Assembly (NCBI GenBank): GCA_934454655.1
Contig: CAKSFK010000008.1
Coordinates: 4,763 to 68,762 of the forward strand
From: an uncultured Eubacteriales bacterium
Lineage (GTDB): Bacteria > Bacillota > Clostridia > Oscillospirales > Acutalibacteraceae
Length of the DNA: 64,000 nucleotides
Direction: 5' to 3'
Shown here piece after piece: positions 7,999-17,040 of this stretch (position 1 is the stretch's first letter; every line of letters begins with the position of its first letter). The position numbers were made by a program, and so were the translations under genes. The notes beneath the pieces were generated by a model. The model was not told where the DNA came from. It made no database searches and saw only the letters and a list, made by a program, of their open reading frames with translations.

Positions 7999-8193
7999 GC
8001 CTCCCTCTGACGAGGGTGCGGGTGTCCGCCGGACACCTCTGCGAAGCAGAAGCACCGACCGAGGCGACAGCCGAGATTGTGGCACGGCGCAAGCCGTGAC
8101 AAAAGGAGAGAAAAGGTATAAATTGCATAGAAACTTTGCTTTTTCTCTCCCTCAGTCTCGCTTCACTCGACAGCTCCCTCATCAGAGGGAGCC
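7999..8193. repeat. Palindromic repeat element, family C (195 bp)
   Basis: The ends are inverted: GCCTCCCTCTGACGAGGG at the left and CCCTCATCAGAGGGAGCC at the right. Internally it holds further palindromes. The left half closely resembles 50325-50430 and the right half 40460-40550. It has no coding capacity and lies between livJ and livH, where it may let the binding protein be made in excess of the permeases. Confidence 0.8.
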
Positions 8194-8271
8194 GAAGAAA
8201 GCACAAGCCTTTTATATCTGTGTGATCATGCCTTACCTTGGCAGTGATTTCCCTATTAAACTAAATACGGA

Positions 8272-9480
8272 TTATTTATCCATACCAACGTATGCGCCGT
8301 TCTTTATAACCATGCCTTTAGGAGATTTTGAAACCTCGCCGGTGGTCTTCCATGTCATACCCGTGCCGGTAAGACCGTCAAATTTAAATGAAGAATCGGT
8401 GAACTGAGCGGTCAGTGTTTCGCAGATGTCGGCAGCCTTGTCGCCGGCCTTTACGCCCTTAGCCTTGCAAGCCTCATAAAGCGCGTAAACACAGTCATAG
8501 GTGTCAGCCGCAAACTGGTTCGGTGTATCACCGAATTTCTCTTTGTACTTCTTAACAAAGTTCTGGGTCTTTTCGTCTGATGCGTCAGCAGTGAAAGGAG
8601 TTAAGAGCATAACGTCCTCTGCAAGCTTAGTATCAAAGTTCTTAACGGTAAGTATGCCGTCCATGCCGTCAACGCCGAAGAACCTGGGAGCATAACCCAT
8701 TTTTGAAGCCTGAGTTAAGATAAGCGATGCCGGAGTGTAGTAGATGGGGAGGAAGAGAAGATCCGCACCCTTTGCCTTTGCGTCGTTAAGCTGAGCGGTA
8801 AAGTCGCTGTTGGTGTCGTCCGGGAATGTTGTAACGCTTACAACCTCAAGACCCTCTTTTTTAGCCTCAGCCGCAAATTTCTGATAAATTCCGGTTGAAT
8901 AAGCGTCGCCGTTGTTGTAGATTACGGCAATCTTTGTGCCGAGGTTCTGCTTCTTGATGTATTCCGCGGAAGCCACACCCTGGTTCGGGTCGGTAAAGCA
9001 CATCTGGAATACATTGTCCTTACGCTGAATGGTAACGTTGCCGTCGCTGTCGGGCTGACCGCCTATAACGTCGGTAGAAGAAGCGGACGGAGTGAGCTGG
9101 AATATCCTATCCGAATTAGTTTCTGTCGAAACGGCAATGCAGGGCTTTGTGGTAACGGTGCCCATGAGTATCTGCATACCCCAGTCCTTAAGCTTGTTGT
9201 AAGCGTTAACGGACTTTTCGGCGTCGTTCTCGTCATCCTCAAACTTCAGTTCAAACTGAATGTCCTCGCCCTTGGCGTTGATCTCTTCAACGGCAATTTC
9301 AGCAGCGTTTTTAACTGCCTGACCGTAAATCGCCGCACCGCCTGTGATAGGACCGATACCGCCTATCTTGATCTTTCCGCTGTCGGATCCGCTGTCCTTA
9401 GAGCCGCCGCAGCCGGCTAAAGCGGTAAGAACAAGAGCAGCCGATACAGCCGCACTCATAAATCTTACAAATTTTTTCAT
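8272..9480 (-). CDS. livJ: Branched-chain amino acid ABC transporter substrate-binding lipoprotein
   Basis: A 402-aa periplasmic-binding-fold lipoprotein (Leu/Ile/Val-binding, type I fold). The signal peptide ends in the lipobox LTALAGC, so it is anchored outside the membrane by Cys. The mature part begins KIKIGGIGPITGGAAIYGQ, a family hallmark. The ATG at 9480 has an AAAGAGG site at good spacing; the TTG nine bases upstream would abut that site. It heads the operon and delivers substrate to LivHM. Ligand range within branched-chain and related amino acids cannot be told. Confidence 0.93.
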   Translation of the reverse strand: MKKFVRFMSAAVSAALVLTALAGCGGSKDSGSDSGKIKIGGIGPITGGAAIYGQAVKNAAEIAVEEINAKGEDIQFELKFEDDENDAEKSVNAYNKLKDWGMQILMGTVTTKPCIAVSTETNSDRIFQLTPSASSTDVIGGQPDSDGNVTIQRKDNVFQMCFTDPNQGVASAEYIKKQNLGTKIAVIYNNGDAYSTGIYQKFAAEAKKEGLEVVSVTTFPDDTNSDFTAQLNDAKAKGADLLFLPIYYTPASLILTQASKMGYAPRFFGVDGMDGILTVKNFDTKLAEDVMLLTPFTADASDEKTQNFVKKYKEKFGDTPNQFAADTYDCVYALYEACKAKGVKAGDKAADICETLTAQFTDSSFKFDGLTGTGMTWKTTGEVSKSPKGMVIKNGAYVGMDK

Positions 9481-9527
9481 TTTGAACAACCTCTTTCAAA
9501 GTTTTTTATATTTAACAGCCCCGTCTT

Positions 9528-9682
9528 ACACCCGATAGGAACAAACCGCCCGACTGTCGGATTTTTTGCCTTAACCGACTTATCCCTATCCGGTGTATCG
9601 CCTAAGCTGAAAAACAACAATATTAAAAATGACTTTGCCTTTTCACGAAAAGCAAAGCCACACCAAAACGCCGTTGTTTCAG
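9528..9682 (-). promoter_or_regulatory. Structured upstream region of the liv operon
   Basis: Several complementary segments read on the minus strand: an outer pair CTGAAACAAC (9673-9682) with 9607-9618, enclosing a GGCTTTGC hairpin (9631-9659); then ACACCGGATAGG (9585-9596) pairing over 45 nt with 9528-9539 with one mismatch, enclosing a 5-bp GTCGG/CCGAC hairpin (9556-9560, 9575-9579). I do not recognise a named riboswitch. It ends about 50 nt before the livJ start. Confidence 0.4.
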
Positions 9683-9798
9683 TTTTAATTCGCCGCCGCC
9701 CGGCACCGTTTGCTTTTCATTATCTTATTTCGCATAACATTAATTATTCGAATGACCGAAATGACGCTTAGGTGTAGAATAATGACAGCATTAATTGC

Positions 9799-9827
9799 AA
9801 AAACGGACACTGCATTAACAGTGTCCG
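9799..9827 (-). terminator. Intrinsic terminator in the liv upstream region
   Basis: A perfect 9-bp stem CGGACACTG/CAGTGTCCG (9804-9812 with 9819-9827), loop of 6, is followed on the minus strand by TTTTT (9799-9803). With the promoter at 9952-9980 it would give a transcript of about 147 nt, or act as an attenuator for liv. A 78-codon frame (9685-9921) runs through it; that frame has a hydrophobic middle, but I am not convinced it is a gene. Confidence 0.55.
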
Positions 9828-9951
9828 CAAAGAAAGCTATAACTAAGGCAGAAGAAAATTCAGGTGCATTAAACGCATCTGTTGACGGTTCGTATGAATT
9901 TGTCATAGCCGAAACGCACATCTTTCTTCGCCCTTTCTCTTTGTTGCACCC

Positions 9952-9980
9952 ATTTTATCACAACGTTTTTTTGTTGTCAA
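9952..9980 (-). promoter_or_regulatory. Sigma-A promoter upstream of liv
   Basis: On the minus strand -35 TTGACA (9975-9980) and -10 TAAAAT (9952-9957) are separated by exactly 17 bp. It points toward the liv operon; the predicted start is near 9945. Confidence 0.75.
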
Positions 9981-10078
9981 GTCAACTTTACCGATTTAAA
10001 TCATTTTTCCGCTTTTTAATAAAAATACACTAAATAGAAGTCGTAATTTGTAGAAAATAATACAAAACAAAAAAGTGC

Positions 10079-10137
10079 TTGCATATTTATTCACGATATG
10101 GTATACTTTATGCAACGAAAACAAATAAATATGCATT
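10079..10137 (+). promoter_or_regulatory. argG promoter flanked by two ARG-box-like operators
   Basis: -35 TTGCAT (10079-10084) and -10 TATACT (10102-10107) have a 17-bp spacer. TGCATATTTATTCA (10080-10093) matches the ArgR box TGAATWWWWATTCA with one change and covers the -35. An 11-bp inverted copy, ATAAATATGCA, lies at 10125-10135, after the predicted start. Centres are about 42 bp apart, so bound ArgR could bridge both. ArgR control is inferred; no argR gene is in the window. Confidence 0.7.
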
Positions 10138-10151
10138 TGGAGGAATGTAAA

Positions 10152-11381
10152 ATGAATAAAAAAGACATTAAAAAGGTAGTTCTTGCCTATTCGGGCGGAC
10201 TTGACACCTCAATTATTATTCCCTGGTTAAAGGAGAATTATAACAATCCCGATATTATTGCCGTTTCAGGTAACGTCGGTCAGGCAAGCGAGCTTGAGGG
10301 TCTTGAGGAAAAGGCTATAAAGACAGGCGCTTCCAAGGTATATATAGAGGACCTCACAAAGGAGTTTTTGGAGGATTATGTTTTCCCCTGCGTTCAGGCG
10401 GACGCGCTTTATGAGGATTATATGTTAGGCACTGCGTTTGCGCGTCCCCCGATTGCCAAAAGGATTGCCGAAATAGCACTTGCCGAGGGTGCGGACGCTA
10501 TCTGCCACGGCTGCACGGGCAAGGGCAACGATCAGGTGAGGTTTGAACTTGCAATTAAGGCGTTTGCTCCCGATATTCCGATAATTGCCCCATGGCGTGA
10601 GTGGAGCATAAAGTCGAGAGAAGAGGAAATAGAATACGCTGAGGCGCACAACGTTCCGCTTAAAATAAGCCGCGAAACGAATTACTCAAAGGATAAGAAC
10701 ATCTGGCATTTATCGCACGAAGGGCTTGACCTTGAGGATCCGAAAAACGAGCCGCTTTATAATAAAGAGGGCTTTCTTGAAATGGGCGTTTCTCCCGAAA
10801 CGGCTCCCGACAAGCCGACCTATGTAACGCTCCACTTTGAAAAGGGCATTGCAACAGCGGTTGACGGCAAGGAAATGGGAGCTGTGGAGCTTGTTGAAAC
10901 CCTTAACAAGCTGGGCGGCGAAAACGGTATAGGCTTGCTTGATATTGTTGAGAACAGGCTTGTGGGTATGAAGTGCAGGGGCGTTTACGAAACTCCCGGC
11001 GGCGCTATTCTTTACAAGGCGCACAAGGTGCTTGAAACTCTTTGCCTTGATAAGGAAACCGTACATTACAAGGCGCTTGTGGCGCAAAAGCTCGGTGAGC
11101 TTGTATACAATGCGCAGTGGTTCACCCCACTTACAAAGGCTATACTTTCCTTTGTTAAAACAACGCAGGAAACCGTTACGGGCGACGTTAAATTAAAGCT
11201 TTACAAGGGCAATATGATAAACGCGGGAGTTTCTTCGCCCTATTCGCTCTACGACCCCGAAATTGCCACATTTGACGAGGACGACGTTTATAACCAGTCC
11301 GACGCTGCGGGCTTTATAAACCTTTACGGTCTGCCGACGAGCGTTTACGCAAAAATGAAAGCTAAGAACGGGCTGAACTGA
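10152..11381 (+). CDS. argG: Argininosuccinate synthase
   Basis: Joins citrulline and aspartate using ATP, the penultimate step of arginine synthesis. About 409 aa, normal for the family. The N-terminal ATP motif is VLAYSGGLDTSIIIPWLKE, and the family segment GCTGKGNDQVRFE is present. The ATG at 10152 follows GGAGG; an upstream in-frame ATG (10098) overlaps the promoter and is rejected. It is the first gene of the nine-gene arginine operon and is under the ARG-box promoter just upstream. Confidence 0.97.
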   Translation: MNKKDIKKVVLAYSGGLDTSIIIPWLKENYNNPDIIAVSGNVGQASELEGLEEKAIKTGASKVYIEDLTKEFLEDYVFPCVQADALYEDYMLGTAFARPPIAKRIAEIALAEGADAICHGCTGKGNDQVRFELAIKAFAPDIPIIAPWREWSIKSREEEIEYAEAHNVPLKISRETNYSKDKNIWHLSHEGLDLEDPKNEPLYNKEGFLEMGVSPETAPDKPTYVTLHFEKGIATAVDGKEMGAVELVETLNKLGGENGIGLLDIVENRLVGMKCRGVYETPGGAILYKAHKVLETLCLDKETVHYKALVAQKLGELVYNAQWFTPLTKAILSFVKTTQETVTGDVKLKLYKGNMINAGVSSPYSLYDPEIATFDEDDVYNQSDAAGFINLYGLPTSVYAKMKAKNGLN

Positions 11382-11415
11382 GCGCAGCGAAAAAACTTAC
11401 TTAAATTTAAAAAAA

Positions 11416-11445
11416 CTATGCCGCCCGATTATACGGACGGCATAG
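11416..11445 (+). other. Stem-loop between argG and argH
   Basis: A stem of at least 8 bp (CTATGCCG with CGGCATAG, extended by inner pairs) lies in the 80-bp argG-argH gap. No T run follows, so it is more likely a processing or stability structure than a terminator. Confidence 0.5.
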
Positions 11446-11470
11446 ACCGTTATTCATAGGAGTGCGAAAA

Positions 11471-12862
11471 ATGGGGAAAATGTGGGCAGGGCGCTTTAAG
11501 GGCGCGCTTGATAAACAGGCGGACGATTTTAATTCTTCGTTTCACTTTGATAACCGTATGTATAAGCAGGATATTACCGGCTCTGTTATGCACGCAAAAA
11601 TGCTCGGTGACAAAAAAATAATAACCGAAGAGGAAAAATCCGAGATCATAAAAGGGCTTTCGGGCATTTTAAAGGATATAGAAAACGGCACGCTTCCGCT
11701 TTCGGGCGACGCCGAAGATATACATATGTTTATTGAGGAAAAGCTTACCGAAAGAATAGGCGACTCGGGCAAAAGACTTCACACTGCGAGAAGCCGCAAC
11801 GACCAGGTGGCGCTTGACGTAAGAATGTATATGTCGGACGAATGCGAGGAAATAGGCGGGCTTATTTTAAAGCTTATTTCGGTTATAACCGAAAAGGCAA
11901 AGCAGAACACCGACGTTATAATGCCGGGCTACACCCACTTACAGCGCGCACAGCCGATAACCTTTGCACACCACATTTTAACCTATGCGTTTATGTTGAA
12001 GCGCGACTTTGAAAGAATTGCCGACGCTAAAAAACGGATGATTTCCCAGTGCCCGATAGGCTCCTGCGCGCTTGCCGGTACCACGTACGATACCGACCGT
12101 TATTTTGAGGCGGAGCATTTGGGCTTTACGGGCATATCGCTTAACAGCATTGACGGTGTTTCGGACAGGGATTTTGCCCTTGAGCTTTTAAGCGCGTTTT
12201 CAATACTTATGATGCACCTTTCGCGTTTTTCCGAGGAAATAATACTCTGGTCAAGCTGGGAATTTAAGTTTATAGAACTTGACGACAGCTATACCACGGG
12301 TTCAAGCATTATGCCGCAAAAGAAAAACCCCGATATGGCTGAATTGGTGCGCGGCAAAACAGGCAGAGTGTACGGCGACCTGATGGGACTGCTTACAACC
12401 CTTAAGGGCTTGCCGCTTGCGTACAACAAGGATATGCAGGAGGACAAGGAAGCGCTTTTTGACGCGGTGGATACCGTTAAAATGTGTCTTGAAGTGTTTG
12501 CGCCTATGACAGAAACAATGAAAACCCTGCCCGACAATATGTATAAGGCGGCAGGCAAAGGTTTTATAAACGCCACGGATCTGGCTGATTATCTTGTTAA
12601 AAAGGGTATGCCGTTCAGGACCGCTTACAAAAAGGTGGGCGAAATTGTTGCCTACTGCATTGAAAACGGTCTGGTGCTTGACAATGTTCCGATTGAGAAA
12701 TACAAGGAGTACGACAGCCTGTTTGACAATGACCTTTATGATGAAATATCGCTTGAAACCTGCGTTTCAAAGCGCATTTCGGCAGGCGGAACGGGTAAAA
12801 GTTCGGTATCGGAGCAAATTAAATTCATAACGGAGTTTTTAAATGAAAAAGGTATTTATTGA
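11471..12862 (+). CDS. argH: Argininosuccinate lyase
   Basis: Splits argininosuccinate into arginine and fumarate. About 463 aa. It begins MGKMWAGRFKG and carries the fumarase/ASL superfamily signature SSIMPQKKNPDMAE, whose mobile loop holds the catalytic Ser, and the TARSRNDQVALD segment. The ATG at 11471 is chosen because GGAG lies 8 bp upstream; the GTG at 11462 overlaps that site. The 3' end overlaps argC by 20 bp. Confidence 0.97.
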   Translation: MGKMWAGRFKGALDKQADDFNSSFHFDNRMYKQDITGSVMHAKMLGDKKIITEEEKSEIIKGLSGILKDIENGTLPLSGDAEDIHMFIEEKLTERIGDSGKRLHTARSRNDQVALDVRMYMSDECEEIGGLILKLISVITEKAKQNTDVIMPGYTHLQRAQPITFAHHILTYAFMLKRDFERIADAKKRMISQCPIGSCALAGTTYDTDRYFEAEHLGFTGISLNSIDGVSDRDFALELLSAFSILMMHLSRFSEEIILWSSWEFKFIELDDSYTTGSSIMPQKKNPDMAELVRGKTGRVYGDLMGLLTTLKGLPLAYNKDMQEDKEALFDAVDTVKMCLEVFAPMTETMKTLPDNMYKAAGKGFINATDLADYLVKKGMPFRTAYKKVGEIVAYCIENGLVLDNVPIEKYKEYDSLFDNDLYDEISLETCVSKRISAGGTGKSSVSEQIKFITEFLNEKGIY

Positions 12863-13769
12863 CGGCAGTGCCGGAACAACGGGACTGCGGATATACGAAA
12901 GACTGGAAAACCGAAAGGATATAGAGCTTTTAAGGCTTAGTGAGAAAAGCCGAAAGGACAAAGCCGCCCGAAAAGAAGCAATAAACAGTGCGGATATTGC
13001 CTTTTTGTGCCTGCCCGACGACGCGGCAAGAGAATCCGTTTCGCTTTGCGAAAACGAAAACACCGTTATAATAGACACCTCAACGGCGCACAGAACCGCC
13101 ATAGGGTGGGTGTACGGCTTCCCGGAACTGTCACCGGAGCGCAAAACCGAAATTGCCGCTTCAAAAAGGATAGCCGTTCCCGGCTGTCACGCAAGCGGAT
13201 TTATATCCTTAATTTATCCGCTTATAGAAAACGGTATAATAGAAAAAAGCGCCCTGCTTTCCTGCTTTTCGGTGACCGGTTACAGCGGCGGCGGCAAAAA
13301 AATGATTGCGGAATACGAGGGGGAGAACAGAGATGTCCTGCTTTCCTCTCCCCGCCAGTACGGTATAGGGCAAACGCACAAGCATCTGCCGGAAATGACC
13401 GCCGTTACGGGGCTTGAAAATTCTCCCGTGTTTTCCCCCGTTGTTGCCGACTTTTACAGCGGAATGACCGTTACCGTGCCGCTTTTTGCAGGTATGATAA
13501 ACGGCGGTGTCGAAGATATTAAGAAAATTTACAGGCAAAAATACACCGGACCGATTGTCAGCTTTACCGAAAATGCCGATGAAAACGGCTTTATTGCGGC
13601 AAACAAGCTGTCGGGCAGGGACAGTATGGAAATATCGGTTGCGGGAAATAACGAGAGAATACTGCTTGTTTCGCGGTATGATAATTTAGGCAAGGGCGCT
13701 TCGGGCGCGGCAATAGAATGTATGAATATAGTTTTGGGACTTCCCGAAATCGCGGGACTTAATATATAA
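12843..13769 (+). CDS. argC: N-acetyl-gamma-glutamyl-phosphate reductase (short type)
   Basis: NADPH-dependent reduction of N-acetylglutamyl phosphate to the semialdehyde, third step of the acetylated arginine pathway. At 308 aa it belongs to the shorter ArgC form rather than the about 340-aa form common in Firmicutes. The N-terminus has GSAGTTGLRIYERL (nucleotide-binding turn), and the catalytic Cys is in VPGCHASGF (Cys115). The frame starts inside the end of argH, suggesting translational coupling. Confidence 0.93.
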   Translation: MKKVFIDGSAGTTGLRIYERLENRKDIELLRLSEKSRKDKAARKEAINSADIAFLCLPDDAARESVSLCENENTVIIDTSTAHRTAIGWVYGFPELSPERKTEIAASKRIAVPGCHASGFISLIYPLIENGIIEKSALLSCFSVTGYSGGGKKMIAEYEGENRDVLLSSPRQYGIGQTHKHLPEMTAVTGLENSPVFSPVVADFYSGMTVTVPLFAGMINGGVEDIKKIYRQKYTGPIVSFTENADENGFIAANKLSGRDSMEISVAGNNERILLVSRYDNLGKGASGAAIECMNIVLGLPEIAGLNI

Positions 13770-13780
13770 GAGGTAATGTT

Positions 13781-14995
13781 ATGGAATTTATAAAAGGCGG
13801 CGTCTGCGCCGCAAAGGGATTTACTGCCGGCGGAATACACTGCGGAATAAGGAAAAACCGCACAAAGCGCGATTTAGCCCTTATTGTGAGTGAAAAAAGA
13901 GCCGCGGCGGCGGCGGTTTACACAACAAACCTTGTAAAGGGCGCGCCGCTTACCGTTACAAAAGCGCATTTAAGCGACGGTTACGCAAAAGCGGTTATAT
14001 GCAACAGCGGCAACGCAAACACCTGCAACGCAAACGGCATAGAAATAGCCGAGCAGACCTGCGAGTTGCTCGGAAAAGAATTAAAAATATCCCCCGACGA
14101 TATAGTAGTGGCGTCAACGGGTGTTATCGGTCAGCCGCTTGATATTACCCCCATTAAAAACGGAATACCGAGCCTTGTTAAATCGCTGTCGGCAAACGGC
14201 AGTGAGGACGCCGCCGAGGGCATTATGACCACCGATACCAAGGTTAAAGAAATAGCCGTAAGTTTTGAAATAGGCGGAAAAACCTGCAAAATAGGCGGAA
14301 TTGCCAAGGGCTCGGGTATGATCCACCCGAATATGGCGACAATGCTTGTGTTTATCACGACCGACTGCGCCATAAGCCCCGAAATGCTTAAAAAAGCGCT
14401 CTCAACCGATATTAAGGAGACCTTTAATATGATAAGCATTGACGGCGACACTTCCACCAACGATATGGTAACGGTGCTTGCGAACGGTATGGCGGAGAAC
14501 GCCGAAATCACCGCCGAGGGCGAGGATTTTGACAGCTTTATGAAGGCTCTTAATACCGTAAACGTTTATCTTTGCCGCTGCATTGCGGGCGACGGCGAGG
14601 GCGCCACAAAGCTTATTGAGTGTACCGTTAAGGGTGCCGACACCCTTAAAACCGCAAAAACGGTGGCAAAATCGGTTGTATGCTCTTCACTTACAAAGGC
14701 GGCAATGTTCGGCTCTGACGCTAACTGGGGCCGTGTGCTTTGCGCCATAGGTTATTCGGGCGCCGAGGTTGATGTAAACAAAATAGATGTTGCGTTTAAA
14801 TCGTCAAAGGGCGAGATTGCGGTTTGCAAAAACGGCGCGGGAATACCGTTCAGCGAGGAAAAGGCAAAGGAAATTTTGTTGGAAACGGAAATTGAAATAC
14901 TTGTAAATTTAAATTCGGGCGATTATTCATCCCGCGCGTGGGGCTGTGACCTTACATACGATTATGTTAAAATAAACGGAGACTACCGTACCTGA
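13781..14995 (+). CDS. argJ: Bifunctional ornithine acetyltransferase/N-acetylglutamate synthase
   Basis: Transfers acetyl from N-acetylornithine to glutamate, recycling the acetyl group, and in many bacteria also uses acetyl-CoA. 404 aa. The self-cleavage site and nucleophile are in KGSGMIHPNMATML; Thr187 is the expected catalytic residue after autocleavage between Ala and Thr. No separate argA or argE is seen in the operon, consistent with the cyclic pathway. It starts 11 bp after argC. Confidence 0.96.
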   Translation: MEFIKGGVCAAKGFTAGGIHCGIRKNRTKRDLALIVSEKRAAAAAVYTTNLVKGAPLTVTKAHLSDGYAKAVICNSGNANTCNANGIEIAEQTCELLGKELKISPDDIVVASTGVIGQPLDITPIKNGIPSLVKSLSANGSEDAAEGIMTTDTKVKEIAVSFEIGGKTCKIGGIAKGSGMIHPNMATMLVFITTDCAISPEMLKKALSTDIKETFNMISIDGDTSTNDMVTVLANGMAENAEITAEGEDFDSFMKALNTVNVYLCRCIAGDGEGATKLIECTVKGADTLKTAKTVAKSVVCSSLTKAAMFGSDANWGRVLCAIGYSGAEVDVNKIDVAFKSSKGEIAVCKNGAGIPFSEEKAKEILLETEIEILVNLNSGDYSSRAWGCDLTYDYVKINGDYRT

Positions 14996-15005
14996 GGTGA
15001 AAAAT

Positions 15006-15884
15006 ATGTCAGTTAACTTAACAAATGCCCAGCGCGCCGAAGTTCTGACTCAGGCGCTTCCTTACATTCAAAAATACTACGGAAAGACCGTTGTTATAAA
15101 ATACGGCGGCAACGCTATGATAAACGAAGAATTAAAGCAGCAGGTAATGGAGGACATTGTGCTTTTGTCCCTTATAGGGGTAAAGGTAGTGCTGGTTCAC
15201 GGCGGAGGACCCGAAATTACCGAAACGCTTAAGAAAATAGGCAAAGAGTCGGTTTTTGTGGACGGACTGAGGGTTACGGACAGGGAAACCGCCGAGGTTG
15301 TGCAAATGGTGCTTGCCGGCAAGATAAACAAAAGCCTTGTAAACCTGCTTGAAATGAAGGGCGGCAAGGCAATGGGCATTTCGGGTATGGACGGACACCT
15401 TATAGAAGCCAAGACCCGCGATGAAAGACTGGGCTTTGTGGGCAGTATAACAAAGGTGAACGTCGAGCCGATTTTTGACCTTTTAAGCCACGATTACATA
15501 CCCGTTGTTTCAACCGTGGGGTGCGATATGCAGGGCAATGTGTATAACATAAACGCCGATACCGCCGCCGCGTATATAGCGGGCGCCATGAACGCCGAAA
15601 GGCTCATTTCAATGACCGATATTGCGGGCATTTTAAAGGATAAGGACGATCCCTCTTCCCTTATTCCCTGCATTGACATTGAAGAGGCGGTGGAGCTTTT
15701 CAGGGACGGTACCATTTCGGGCGGAATGATACCGAAGGTTGAGTGCTGCATAGACGCGATACACCGCGGCGTTAAAAAGGTTATTATAATGGACGGGCGC
15801 GTTCCGCACGCACTGCTTATTGAAACCCTTACCGACGAGGGCGCGGGAACAATGGTAACAAAGGATAAGAATGATGAACGTTAA
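15006..15884 (+). CDS. argB: Acetylglutamate kinase
   Basis: Phosphorylates N-acetylglutamate with ATP, normally the feedback-controlled step. 292 aa. It has the amino acid kinase motifs VVIKYGGNAM, VLVHGGGPEI and NINADTAAAYIAGAM. The N-terminal extension before VVIKYGG (about 24 residues) is compatible with the helix used by arginine-sensitive hexameric enzymes, an inference. The ATG at 15006 follows GAGGTGA; the GTG at 14997 lies within that site. It overlaps argD by 14 bp. Confidence 0.96.
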   Translation: MSVNLTNAQRAEVLTQALPYIQKYYGKTVVIKYGGNAMINEELKQQVMEDIVLLSLIGVKVVLVHGGGPEITETLKKIGKESVFVDGLRVTDRETAEVVQMVLAGKINKSLVNLLEMKGGKAMGISGMDGHLIEAKTRDERLGFVGSITKVNVEPIFDLLSHDYIPVVSTVGCDMQGNVYNINADTAAAYIAGAMNAERLISMTDIAGILKDKDDPSSLIPCIDIEEAVELFRDGTISGGMIPKVECCIDAIHRGVKKVIIMDGRVPHALLIETLTDEGAGTMVTKDKNDER

Positions 15885-17037
15885 AGAAAACGACAGCAAA
15901 TATATTGCAAATACATACGCGCGTTTCCCCGTTGTTATAACAGGCGGCAAGGGTTCTTTGCTGTTTGACGAAAACGGAAAAGAATACATAGACCTTGCGA
16001 CAGGCATTGCCGTTAACACCTTCGGCGCGGCGGACAGCGAATGGGTAAGCGCCGTAACCGAGCAGTTAGGCAAAATTCAGCACACCTCAAACCTCTATTA
16101 CACCGCGCCGCAAACAGAACTTGCAAAAGTTTTGTGCGAGAGAACAGGGTTTAAAAAGGTATTTTTCTCAAACTCGGGAGCGGAAGCCAACGAGTGCGCC
16201 ATAAAGTCGGCGCGCAAATACGCCGCGGAGAAAAAGGGGAAAGATTATTACGAAATAATAACCCTTAAAAACAGCTTTCACGGCAGAACCGTAACCACCC
16301 TTGCCGCAACGGGGCAGGAGGTTTTTCACAAGGACTTTTTACCTCTTACCGAGGGCTTTTGTTATGCTAAGGCTAACAACATACAAGACCTTGAAAACAC
16401 GGTTAAAGCACACAAGACCGCCGCAATAATGCTTGAGTGCATTCAGGGCGAGGGCGGAGTTGTGCCGCTCGATACCGAATTTGTAAAAAAAGCCGCCGAT
16501 ATAGCCGAAAAAGAGGATATTCTTTTAATTATAGACGAGGTTCAGACAGGCAACGGCAGAACGGGCAAGCTTTATTCTTATATGAATTACGGCATTTCGC
16601 CCGATATTGTAACAACCGCAAAAGGCTTGGGCGGCGGACTGCCGATAGGCGCAACGCTGCTGGGCGAAAAGGTAAAAGATGTTTTTTCTCCCGGTACTCA
16701 CGGTTCAACATTCGGCGGAAACCCGGCGGTGTGCGCGGGCGCGCTTAACATTATAAACCGCATAGACGATGCACTGCTCAAAGGCGTAAAACAGAAATCG
16801 GATTACATATTTTCCAAGTTAAAGGGCGCAAAGGGCATAAAGTCCGTTTCGGGCTTAGGGCTTATGATAGGCATTGAAACCGAAAAGGACGCGGCGGACG
16901 TTATAAACGAGTGCATTAAAAACGGCGTGCTTGTTATAAAGGCAAAAAGCAAGGTTCGTCTGCTGCCGGCGCTTAATATACCCGAAGCCAAGCTTAAAAA
17001 AGCAATAGAAATTTTAAAGAAAGCCTGCGAGGTGTAA
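15871..17037 (+). CDS. argD: Acetylornithine aminotransferase
   Basis: PLP-dependent transamination of N-acetylglutamate semialdehyde to N-acetylornithine. 388 aa, fold type I. Visible motifs are NSGAEANECAIKSAR, SFHGRT, IIDEVQTGNGRTG and the Schiff-base lysine in TTAKGLGGGLPIGA. The gene begins with two ATG codons (15871, 15874) behind AAGGA, inside the end of argB. argF starts 3 bp after the stop codon. Confidence 0.96.
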   Translation: MMNVKENDSKYIANTYARFPVVITGGKGSLLFDENGKEYIDLATGIAVNTFGAADSEWVSAVTEQLGKIQHTSNLYYTAPQTELAKVLCERTGFKKVFFSNSGAEANECAIKSARKYAAEKKGKDYYEIITLKNSFHGRTVTTLAATGQEVFHKDFLPLTEGFCYAKANNIQDLENTVKAHKTAAIMLECIQGEGGVVPLDTEFVKKAADIAEKEDILLIIDEVQTGNGRTGKLYSYMNYGISPDIVTTAKGLGGGLPIGATLLGEKVKDVFSPGTHGSTFGGNPAVCAGALNIINRIDDALLKGVKQKSDYIFSKLKGAKGIKSVSGLGLMIGIETEKDAADVINECIKNGVLVIKAKSKVRLLPALNIPEAKLKKAIEILKKACEV

Positions 17038-17040
17038 AAA

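Noticed and set aside
7999..8193. CRISPR-like array
   Set aside because: The repeats are palindromic single elements without regular spacers, and no cas genes are present.
9528..9596. Possible ykkC/ppGpp-type riboswitch before livJ (shared ACACCG and GGGATAA strings)
   Set aside because: The conserved 5' part of ykkC-class aptamers is missing and the pairing order differs, so the likeness is too weak to name.
9685..9921. A 78-codon minus-strand frame behind a good promoter
   Set aside because: It runs through a clear intrinsic terminator, has no recognisable family and only a weak ribosome binding site. Kept as a note in the liv upstream region rather than called a gene.
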